A stretch of DNA of 64,000 nucleotides from Chrysaora quinquecirrha. Its lineage: Eukaryota; Cnidaria; Scyphozoa; Semaeostomeae; Pelagiidae. The notes beneath the pieces were generated by a model. The model saw only the letters and a list, made by a program, of their open reading frames with translations, ran no database searches and was not told the DNA's origin. The DNA lies in assembly GCA_014526335.1 (NCBI GenBank), contig JACTAT010000274.1, positions 1 through 64,000 of the forward strand, in the 5' to 3' direction. The position numbers and the translations under genes were made by a program. Shown one piece after another: positions 55,988-64,000 of the stretch. Within the stretch, counting starts at the first letter, position 1. Every line of letters begins with the position of its first letter.

Positions 55988-56504
55988 ACTATTGTTCTTG
56001 TGTTACGAGCATCTGGAGAAAGCTGAAACCAGCAAGTTGAAGTTTGTCTTACCCATCTGATATTTAGGTACTAAAGAGGTTTCAACTTACCTTTTGAGTG
56101 ACATGATTGCTCAATCCCACGTCAATCAGCCACGCGCGAGCAGAACATGGCGCCTTCGCAGCAGAATACAGAGAGAGATATACAAAATAGACAATTTACT
56201 ATCGATCAAATGTTCTTCTTCATTCAAAATTCCACGACTCCTGCAGCCCATGGTTACAGTAGGTTCATCGTTGCAAAGCGGGTTTGATTCAAAATCAGCA
56301 TCGTCAGCTTCTACGACCGTTACCCTTATGCGTATTTTTGCAGCTTGGATGTCTTCCTTTTGATTTTCCTTGTCAGAAAAACAGCCGCGCCGAAGTTGCA
56401 ACAAGCGCAAATCGCAAGTGAGCGGGAGATGCACTGGAGGCTGTTTCTGACTTCCGTAATGAACAAAACATACCACTAGATGCAGGCAGATGGTTTGCCC
56501 TAAA

Positions 56505-57110
56505 ACAAGGTTATACTATAACTACCGTCTGTGCAGAATCCTGCATAAGACCTGTTTAGTTTTTTAAAAGGGTCACAAAACATACCTTCGTTTCTCCCCC
56601 TTTCTATTGCTATGCTTGTGCGCCACAGTTTCAAGCAAATGTAACAAAAATGTGCAGTAATAATGCTTAAACAAACTCCCACCACTCTATGATTCGACGG
56701 CTGAAGTCCAAATCCAAAAGTGTCATTAATCGAGAAGAAAACGTATACATACATGCCATGCGAATTCTTCAAGACGTACCAAACAAAAAATAATCACGAG
56801 GTGTTGTCGCATCAAGAGGAAGAATGGGGTCGCATTGCTTAGTTTTGCGTTTTACTGTTCAATCTGCCTGCCGTGTTAAAGCATTGTGCGTGTGCCTACA
56901 ACCAATCTACCAATCAAAAAGGCGTCAGAAATCTTATAAGCAGCGATCTCCGTAACGCCATTGCCGAAGAACAAGAGAAGAAAATGTGACCGAAATGTTC
57001 AAGTGGCCATTTCATTTTCATTTTAAATTTTTATACAGGTAACAAATTGCAGTTAAGATTACTGTTTTACAAATTGACCTGTGCAAAAATAGAAAAGCCT
57101 AAATTAAGAG
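56505..57110. other. Unassigned spacer
   Basis: Possible intron or upstream sequence of the split exon; no further coding exon is recognised. Confidence 0.35.
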
Positions 57111-57112
57111 AA

Positions 57113-57265
57113 TTAAAATTTACAACAAGATGAATTCGAAGAAGTAGAAACTAAAGTAAATATGAAAATAAAATGTACCTCGTATATTGATTTTTTAAAG
57201 GTAATAAGGGACGGCGCCAATTTGGTTTCCTTACCCATCCCATTCCATAATTTGGCTCCACGAGG
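57113..57265 (-). pseudogene. LINE RT C-terminal fragment
   Basis: The minus strand encodes RGAKLWNGMGKETKLAPSL...FKKSIYE, the LWN-LP--I-----FK---K tail of LINE RT proteins. It may be the 3' end of the mosaic LINE at 59241-61890. Confidence 0.6.
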
Positions 57266-57404
57266 GCTGGACCAAAAGCTGCTTATCAAAAAAAAAGTGT
57301 ATGTGGAGTTCACAACAGAGCACTGGAATACTGAGACTGCAGCCAAGTTGACTTTGTGGTATTTGTTTGTACATTCTGACTCTGACAATTTTTGACATTC
57401 TGAG

Positions 57405-57788
57405 TCTTCTCGGCCTTTTTCTTGAAAAGTTTATCTCCTGAAAAAAGCCCCCGACGGTGACATTTAGAAATTCTTCGACAGGGATCACATGCAAGCCGTT
57501 CTTTATGCAACTGATTTTGCTGCTAAGTAAAAGATGTTATCAAAACAAAATGATTTGACAATAGAATAGACCTATGTGAAACATCTACAAATTTTCAAAG
57601 TCTTTTCTTGGCGTTTTTCTTCAAATGTTTAGCTCCTGAAAGCAGCCTCCTACGGCGACATTTAGAAATTTTTCGACAGGGATTGCATGCGAGCCGTTCT
57701 CTATGCAACTGATTTTGCTGCTAGGTAAAAGATATTATCAAATCAAGTTGATTTTCCAATAGAATAGATCTATGTGAAACATCTATAA
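57405..57788. repeat. Tandem duplication, ~190 bp unit, two copies
   Basis: 57405-57590 and 57605-57788 align end to end, sharing TGACATTTAGAAATT-like, TCGACAGGGAT, ATGCAACTGATTTTGCTGCTA and GTGAAACATCTA, at roughly 85 percent by eye. Nothing in them is recognised. Confidence 0.75.
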
Positions 57789-57989
57789 TGTAGTAGGACT
57801 GGACACTAATTCATAATCTATGCTAATGTATGCTAATTATCATTTCTGTTGTGTATATAATCTTGTGTGTTAATATTTATAATTAGTCAGTATTTCCTCA
57901 TCACTCGAGTCGCATCTCTCAAGCTTCGCTGTTCGCTTTTTCTACTCAAAGTAACAGGGAATCATTAGGCAGTTCAAGCCCTGTTATAG
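57789..57989 (+). repeat. 5' LTR of the short element
   Basis: 201 bp; TGTAGTAGG... to CCCTGTTATAG. Confidence 0.9.
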
Positions 57990-58123
57990 TTGGTGGAGAA
58001 TCGTTTTCAAGATTTTGGTTACCTCATCGTGTCGAAGATATTAATTCGCCTCATTGCACGTCGTAGCTACTGCCACTCGTTATCGTATCTCGTATCATAA
58101 ATTCATCGTTTTCGCACGCAAAA

Positions 58124-58969
58124 ATGTATGCCACTTGCTCATATTGCAACGCATCAGGTCATTTTATTCATTCTTGTCTGAAACGCCTTACAAAAGATGG
58201 TGATCCAAGAATTTGTCGTGACTATAATCGTTATCGAAAAACGAAATGTGACATCAATGGTTCCTGCGTCTACAACCGGACTCATATGTGCCTTCTTTGC
58301 AAAGATTTTTCATGCAAGGCTTACAATCATGTTTTTCCATACGATACTATGTGTTCTACTAACATTCACTCAGAAGACACACTTAAGAAGTTTTCAAGTT
58401 CACTTCGAAGTCTTATGGAAATTGTCGACAAACTAAAGTCATTTTTGTTCAAATTGGAAAAATCTAACAAGGAAGTTACGCCCTCTACTTCTCTTGATGG
58501 AAACCATGAGCGCAACGTCATTTCAACACCAGTCCCTGATGACATATTAACGGTTCCCGTTGTTGCAGCTCATCGTGCATTTTCAATGCCTATTGTCAGT
58601 GACTTGTCAACGTCCTGTATTTCCTTGCAATTTGCTGAAGAATTGCTGAAAATGGATAAAGAAAGAACTTTGGACCCAGTAGATTCTCTTCCTGATGAGT
58701 CGTTATCAAAACTACACCCTTGTGGATCTATGATTGTTCCTCTGAAATTTGCCAACAATAAGTCTTATCGCTTCCAAATGTTGGTCATTCCAAATTTGAA
58801 AAAAGATGTTATCTTTGGAAAGAATCATATGCAGAAAACTGCTGCAGAAGTAGATAAATTCAAGCGCACGATTCATTTTCGTGATCCAAAAATGAACTTC
58901 ATTTTAAGTTATAACGTTCAATCGAACCCATTCTCTAAACAAATTGAGTCGTTTATTCATCCAACATAG
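58124..58969 (+). CDS. CCHC zinc-knuckle and retropepsin-like protein of the short LTR element
   Basis: 281 residues, intact, starting at an ATG about 135 bp inside the 5' LTR. Residues 5-18 are a canonical CCHC knuckle (CSYCNASGHFIHSC). A second Cys/His-rich block follows at residues 31-78 (C...KC...SC...H-x-C-x2-C...H...C). Residues about 148-250 have the outline of a retropepsin: SMPIVSDLSTSCISLQFAEEL where D-T-G is expected, and LKKDVIFGKNHM resembling the C-terminal ILG strand. The catalytic triad reads D-L-S, so protease activity is doubtful. A nucleic-acid-binding gag role is inferred. No full-length relative is in the window. Confidence 0.75.
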   Translation: MYATCSYCNASGHFIHSCLKRLTKDGDPRICRDYNRYRKTKCDINGSCVYNRTHMCLLCKDFSCKAYNHVFPYDTMCSTNIHSEDTLKKFSSSLRSLMEIVDKLKSFLFKLEKSNKEVTPSTSLDGNHERNVISTPVPDDILTVPVVAAHRAFSMPIVSDLSTSCISLQFAEELLKMDKERTLDPVDSLPDESLSKLHPCGSMIVPLKFANNKSYRFQMLVIPNLKKDVIFGKNHMQKTAAEVDKFKRTIHFRDPKMNFILSYNVQSNPFSKQIESFIHPT

Positions 58970-59037
58970 TTATGTAGTTTTCTTGATTTTGTCAAAAATA
59001 TAAGTTCCTCATATTTTTTTATGTGGAAGGAGGAGAC

Positions 59038-59240
59038 TGTAGTAGGACTGGACACTAATTCATAATCTATGCTAATGTATGCTAATTATCATTTCTGTTG
59101 TGTATATAATCTTGTGTGTTAATATTTATAATTAGTCAGTATTTCCTCATCACACGAGTTCGCATCTCTCAAGCTTTGCTCTTCGCTTTTGTCTACTCAA
59201 AGTAACAGGGAATCATTAGGCAGTTCAAGCCCTGTTATAG
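59038..59240 (+). repeat. 3' LTR of the short element
   Basis: 203 bp copy of 57789-57989, directly preceded by the polypurine tract and directly followed by LINE sequence. Confidence 0.9.
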
Positions 59241-59640
59241 ATCAATAAAATCATACCAGTGTACTTGCCCCAATCTATATTCAAATACCAGTCGTTTGTG
59301 CCAGCCAAAAGGCTGGCAACGACTGAGTATAAAGATCGAAAGCCAGACTGATACTTGTATATGAGCTTATTACTATCTAAGTAGGCATAAAGTTGATTGT
59401 ATACTAATTTTTCGAAAGCTCGAGACAATACAGGCAAAACAGAAATCGGTCTATAGTTAGAACAATCATCTCTCGCTCCACTTTTGTAATAATGGAGTAG
59501 CACGTGCTACCTTCCAATCTGCAGATAACAAAGACATATTAAAAAGATCACGTAGCGAGGCATAGATTAGAAGCAGAGCAACCTTTATAAAAAAACTTCC
59601 AATGCCATCACAACCAGAACCACGCGATGTTTTCATTTTC
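59241..59640 (-). pseudogene. LINE RT fragment
   Basis: SRGSGCDGIGSFFIK at the insertion edge is followed by YYKSGARDDCSNYRPISVLPVLSRAFEKLVYNQL, YKYQSGFR and DWGKYTGMILLI, the RT blocks leading to the first catalytic Asp. It ends abruptly at the 3' LTR. Confidence 0.8.
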
Positions 59641-59643
59641 TTT

Positions 59644-60552
59644 CAGGGGCGGATCCAGCCAAAAATTTGGGTGGTGCATGAATTTTGGGTCTAAAGTTTT
59701 TCGCTCACGGCAAATAATAGGAATAATGCTTTCAAACACAGCGATTATGGAAATGACACCAAAATTTAGGTTATTATAAAAGAAAAAAACACGATAATTT
59801 CCGGCAATTGAAAACATAGCTTATGTTTCAAATCTTATGTTACTACACGTTATCTTAAAACTATAAAGGCAGTGAAACATCAAAAGGTGTGAATATTTGA
59901 ACGTCGTACGACGCGTCTCCTTGGTAAAATTTCAAGTTTATAAAAACAAACAACAAATTATAAATCCGACTGTATAGAATTCTGCGAAAGCAGCGGCTTC
60001 ATGTTCGCCATTTTGAAATCGTACAACAATTCAGTTGAGTTGACTGATCAGCAGATTCTCTATTATTTCTTCATTCTGACTCTGTTCTTACACCCTGAAT
60101 TACCCCCTGAAAGTCCAGTCTGCACCATAAGATACGACTTCTGATTGGTTTATCCTTCTTGAGTGGTGCAAATCTGACGTCAGTGGAGCACTTTTGAGGC
60201 TTCTGATTGGCTTTCTGGGCAATTGACAACCGTAAATTAGAGACCACTGATGCAATTCAGGATCAATTACAACCCAACTATTTCATTGGAAGAGAACTCA
60301 CAATTCTGTTCCGCAATTTAATAATGACGACAATCAACGGGGGAGGACGAGCGTCACAATGAAATTTTATTCTTGTCTCAGCTTTGACTGAAGAACACTG
60401 ATTCCCAGGGCCCAAATCTAAATATACCGTAAAAGTTAACAGGCAAAGTAAAAATAAACCGTAGAAATAGATTTATAATAAAATACATATTTTTGCCAGC
60501 CAAATCTGACTGGTGCATCTGCACCCTTTGCACCCCTCTGAATCCGCCCCTG
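59644..60552. mobile_element. Non-autonomous hAT-like element
   Basis: Ends CAGGGGCGGATCCAG and (reversed) CAGGGGCGGATTCAG are the classic hAT terminal motif. TCTTT flanks both sides; hAT normally duplicates 8 bp, so the duplication is either short or eroded. It interrupts LINE RT, which resumes on the other side. No transposase. Confidence 0.75.
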
Positions 60553-60651
60553 TCTTTATAACCTTAGTTACATCATATTCTTACATTGTTACCAAAGTCA
60601 TACTCATTGGATAAGAGGGGGTTGGGTTTTTCAGGACTTTTGTCACTCAGT

Positions 60652-60903
60652 TTATTTCCAATGGTACAGAAAAATTCGTTCATTGATGCAGAAATCTTTT
60701 ATTGTCTTTGATCGACTCACCTTCAACATTAATGGATGGGATAGAAATGGTCTTACTGCTTTTTTTATGACTTGGTTGATTATCTTCCAGGATCTTTTAA
60801 GGTTCCCATGACCTGCAGAAATTCTCTTAGAGAAATATTCCTTTTTTAGCGTCAGATTAAATTTGTTTACACGATTACGAATTTGCTTATAGCAATCCAT
60901 CAA
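60652..60903 (-). pseudogene. LINE pre-RT linker fragment
   Basis: Encodes YKQIRNRVNKFNLTLKKEYFSKRI...NLKRSWKIINQVI, matching the Y----N-V---I---K--Y----I--A-----WK-IN linker upstream of LINE RT. Confidence 0.65.
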
Positions 60904-61059
60904 AATCGCGGATTTACCTTTAACTGCCTGGATTTTCAGTTTATCCCTTGTTCTAGCAAGTTGGAAAACCTCACTGTTGAGCCAAGGTGTATATTTGTCT
61001 GAAACCCGTCTGGTCAGGGTAGGTGCATGTTTATCAAGAATCAGAGAGAAGATGGTTGT

Positions 61060-61880
61060 TCAGCTACGTACTGCATCGTCAGAATCAATAGCATTAGCAA
61101 TTATTTCTTCCCTATTGACCTCAGACAGACCGGAGAGCAAAGCTGTTTCATCAAAATTGTTAAGCTGTCTTGATGTGATATATTTATGTTGACGCTTAAC
61201 CCCACCACAAAACTTCCTAACAAAATAAATTAGAAAGTGATCACTGAGGCAAATTTTAATCACACCGCTCTTCAAGAAGAATGCAGGGTGATTCTTGTTG
61301 GCTCTGTAATCAGTTGCCTAAGACCAAATAGGTCATAGATTTCTTGTAGATGTGAGCTGTAATTTGCATCGAAAGGTCTAGGAAGGCTGAAATCACAGTT
61401 CGTATCACCTAGTGAGATAATTTCTTTCTTTTCTCTGTCAAGAAAACAGATATTTTCCTTTAGGCTTTCAAAACAAGAGATTCGTACACTAGGAGGTCTG
61501 TACCACGAGACAATGATGAAAGGACTTGCGTTTGGAGGTTCAATTTCAATGCATATTAATGTCATCACGGAGTTTAAAACCATCCGCGTTCCTGGTTTAC
61601 AGTGCAACCCCACCACACGTCTATCCCTGTCTAATCTCTTCAAGTCAAATCCGTCAATATTGTCAGGTTGATCTTTAACCTTGTCATCAATCTTAGTTTC
61701 ATTTATTGCAAAAGTATCAATTTTCTCATTTTTTGCGAACTGTCGGACATCATCTCTTAAAGTGGTTATGACGCCAAAATTTTTTTCTTGATTTTGGTCA
61801 ATTTGGGTATACTGATAACGAAAATCGAAACCAAAAATCTCAAAAATCCTTAGTTCATTAGTAATCGGGGTTTCAAACTC
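61060..61880 (-). pseudogene. LINE endonuclease, frameshifted
   Basis: Encodes DTFAINETKIDD (catalytic Glu), FIIVSWYRPPSV, ISLGDTNCDFS (Asp) and LITEPTRIT in one frame to 61272, then CLSDHFLIYFVRK (the terminal SDH) in another frame near 61215. All catalytic blocks are present but split. Confidence 0.8.
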
Positions 61881-61891
61881 GAATTTCCTCC

Positions 61892-63290
61892 AAAAAGTGT
61901 CCCAGCGGCCTGGGTCGAGTGACGTAAAGTGTTTGTGTCGACGAGGAAGTGCAAAGGCGAGCAATAAGAAATGGAATATATTTTGACAAGAAAATCGCAC
62001 GAGAACAACAATTTATCACTTTTTGGAACAAAATAAAAAGCAGATGACCAAGAAGAAAGCTTTAGGCTATTTTTGAGGCCTGTAGCGGCCATATGAAGCT
62101 GATATTTTCGTAAACTTTGATGAAGAAGCTGACAGTGCAGTGCATCCAGGATGAAACGGTAGTGGAGTAGGGTGAAGTCAACTTATTTATTATTCGACCC
62201 AGAATATGGAAGTATTCATTTTCTGGACAAACCGCAAGTAAAATTATAGCTTTATTTAACATAAGAACTGGAAATCCTTTCTTCAAAAAAAATTATGTCT
62301 AAAATTAATCAAGCGTCCGTCGGTTCACATCTTGATCTCGCAAAAAACGAGCGGTCAATGAAAGGTACTCCAAATGTTATAAATAAAAACAAAATAGGTA
62401 ACAAACCTAAATTGTAAGCAAGACATTGTGTAAAAAAAAATTTTGCAATAATTTACTCTTAGAAAGCACCTTTATAGTTAAATTTTCACGTACAAGATCT
62501 TTTGTGGTGTCTTTCTTGGTGAAGATAGAGAAATTATATCTTCATTAAACGTTTATTAGGACTTTGAAGAGTTTTAGAGAAATACTATGTATTTATAAAT
62601 ATTTGGAAACAATATTAAAAATGATATCTTGATTTTATTTGGCATCCTTAGAGTTTCTTCGACTTCGGGTAAAGGGCTTTTTAGTTATTTATTGGTTTCT
62701 TTTAAGAGGTTTCTTAGAAAAGAAAACGAAAAAATTGAGTATTTTTCTTAGTAATAGAGAATGTTTTCATAATAATGAATTTAAGACTTTCGCGTGAAAT
62801 GATGTCTGTTCTGCACTTTATAAGAGCAGCAGCGGAGAGGATATTCTGTTCTGCTTTATTTCCTTGAAATTCAGAACTTTTCTTCGATTGAATGTCAATG
62901 TAATTTGAGTATTGAACTCAAACAGTTCATGCAGATCAGAAAAACAATTGTAACATCAGAAAGAACAATGAAACCTCAGCGTGCTTTCATCACATTATGG
63001 CTTGGCACTTACCTTCGCTGAACTCGAGAGGAGTGTCGTTGGGAAAACGCTTCTCTCGCCGCACAGACAAAATAAAAAATAAGGAAAAATCTTTTTTGGT
63101 ATATTAAAACATTGTTACAGAGGTTGAAGTTAAAATTTTTTAACTTCTGCTCAGCTGACGGGCGTAAACAAGCCTTGGAATCTGGAACTTCTAAGGCTTC
63201 TCTGTTGATGCTGAGATCCGACACAAACACTTTACGTCACAGAGATCTGGGACGCAGCGGTCTGACCGCGTTTTTCTTGGGACACTTTTT
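61892..63290. mobile_element. Candidate inverted-repeat element
   Basis: AAAAAGTGTCCCA and GTGACGTAAAGTGTTTGTG occur at 61892-61940 and, inverted, at 63215-63290. The interior (about 61960-63150) is AT-rich without a recognisable gene. Target duplication not seen; the right arm has about 25 bp absent from the left. Confidence 0.45.
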
Positions 63291-63294
63291 ATGC

Positions 63295-64000
63295 AGAGTG
63301 GGTGAAATAAAACCCACATTTTATAATAAAATAATTTGCAAATCAAAAAACAAACTACACCATCGTTATCAGCGATGTTTGTTTCATAAAATAAGCCAAT
63401 AAAAATTTTGGCGTCATAACCACTTTAAGGGCTTCTTCACGCTGTTATGGCCACTGAGAAATGTAAAGTCAGTCTGAATCTTTTTGTGAGAAAATATAAC
63501 TGTTTGTTTATAGAACTTGTTCACAATTACGGATTGAGAATAGAAGAGGAATTGACCTTGTCGAATTTATCCTGTAAAGTTTCGATAGGGAATTTAGCTA
63601 ACTCGTAACTTGCGGTATCCAGAAATACATCCTCGCTCCGCTCAATTCTATAATCTCTGCTACCCTGTTCTGCCCTGTACTGCAGTTCTGTGCAGGAAAT
63701 ATTTATAAAACAAGGCCTCAAGAAAAACAGAGAAGAAACGACGGTAGAAAAAACTTTGAAAAACTGGTGAAGCTTTATGACAATTTCTGTAATTCTTTGT
63801 AAAAAGCACAACCCTAGAAGGAACAAACATCGGGCCAACACATCAGCAAATTTAGAGGAAGACATTCAAGAAAACTATGATGAATCTTTGCTGATCGATG
63901 AAATCACTTACGGAAATTAATGAATTGTTAAGGAAAGAATTGAGCTTGACGATGCCTCGTGTTCAGAAACAGGAATGAATGTATGACTGAAGGCACGTCG
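63295..64000. other. Unassigned sequence at window end
   Basis: A 112-residue minus-strand frame (63527-63865) is open but unrecognised; it may be chance or an exon continuing beyond the window. Confidence 0.3.

Larger units (their letters stand above)
55180..56251. mobile_element. TIR element X, copy 2
   Basis: Arms of about 200 bp (55180-55385 and 56050-56251) begin ATGGGCTGCAGGAGTCGTGG. GGTTACAGC (55171-55179) and GGTTACAGT (56252-56260) flank it, an 8- to 9-bp duplication. It is shorter than copy 1 (1072 against 1556 bp) because the middle is different or deleted. Confidence 0.85.
55129..56499 (-). pseudogene. Unrecognised coding exon split by TIR element X copy 2
   Basis: On the minus strand an exon opens after an acceptor-like CTTGTTTTAG at 56500 and reads GQTICLHLVVCFVHYGSQKQ...VVEADDADFESNPLCNDEPTVT to 56252. 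The TIR element then occupies 55180-56251. Skipping it and one target repeat, the same frame resumes at 55170 with KREKKLKARKKQL and a stop at 55129-55131. Continuity of frame across the insertion supports a real exon. I do not recognise the protein. Confidence 0.45.
57789..59240 (+). mobile_element. Short LTR retrotransposon with a gag-protease-like gene only
   Basis: LTRs 57789-57989 and 59038-59240 begin TGTAGTAGGACTGG and differ at about six positions. A primer-binding site TGGTGGAGAATCG begins at 57991 and a polypurine tract (GTGGAAGGAGGAGAC) ends at 59037. Flanks ATCTATAA and ATCAATAA are similar but not a clean duplication. The interior holds one gene (58124-58969). RT, RNase H and integrase are absent, so mobility would need proteins from another element. 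Confidence 0.9.
59241..61890 (-). mobile_element. Mosaic, decayed LINE (endonuclease plus partial RT)
   Basis: Reading the minus strand: endonuclease (about 61272-61880), linker (61060-61260), pre-RT segment (60652-60903), a 909-bp hAT-like insertion (59644-60552), then RT up to NDWYLNIDWGKYTGMILLI at 59241. The YADD half is missing where the short LTR element abuts. The frame changes at least three times. Confidence 0.8.

Overview
This is a eukaryotic, repeat-dominated window, most likely from an invertebrate animal and probably a cnidarian (anthozoan). The evidence is spliced genes with GT-AG introns, AT-rich spacers, BEL/Pao and Ty3/gypsy LTR retrotransposons, CR1/L2-like LINEs, tRNA-derived repeats and many terminal-inverted-repeat (TIR) elements. 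The species inference is mine; only the repeat and gene types are read from the sequence. No bacterial features, rRNA or CRISPR arrays are seen.

Layout. 1-1.4 kb: spacer with a (GAT)n microsatellite. 1.4-11.8 kb: a degenerate tandem array whose ~1.7-2.4 kb units each carry hexanucleotide CTTAAT tracts and two different tRNA-like segments on the minus strand; two long-inverted-repeat (foldback) elements, 6159-7938 and 9200-10340, are inserted in it. 12.6-15.2 kb: the 3' part of an A20/Cezanne (OTUD7-like) deubiquitinase gene, two exons. 15.4-16.2 kb: a nested TA-target MITE. 17.3-19.45 kb: two satellites (A and B). 19.45-26.6 kb: a TIR element split by a 6.3 kb BEL/Pao element (20203-26532) on the minus strand. 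26.7-32.8 kb: TIR elements, a broken zinc-finger gene and more satellite A. 32.9-36.06 kb: a broken LINE on the minus strand. 36.1-38.7 kb: satellites A and B in the reverse orientation with gene fragments. 39.6-40.6 kb: a TIR element. 41.1-46.4 kb: a broken Ty3/gypsy element on the minus strand. 46.4-49 kb: SINE-like repeat, satellite A split by a MITE. 49.5-51.1 kb: a BTB-BACK-Kelch gene (KLHL type), minus strand, lacking its first exon. 52-57 kb: SINE-like copy, TIR elements and a coding exon split by a TIR element. 57.1-61.9 kb: a mosaic LINE with a hAT-like insertion and an adjacent short LTR element. 61.9-64 kb: inverted-repeat element and unassigned spacer.

Only two host genes are well supported: the OTU/A20 deubiquitinase (ubiquitin editing) and the KLHL protein (probable CUL3 ubiquitin-ligase adaptor). 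They lie on opposite strands 34 kb apart and nothing indicates joint regulation. Most of the rest is mobile DNA nested in other mobile DNA.

The two most unusual items are: (1) a two-copy TIR element family (29471-31026 and 55180-56251) with a perfect 32-bp palindrome centred on a CRE site, followed on the minus strand by a small gene model with matching exon phases, whose middle exon weakly resembles an RFX-type winged helix; and (2) a 1.45 kb LTR element (57789-59240) whose only gene is an intact 281-residue CCHC plus retropepsin-like protein with no reverse transcriptase or integrase.
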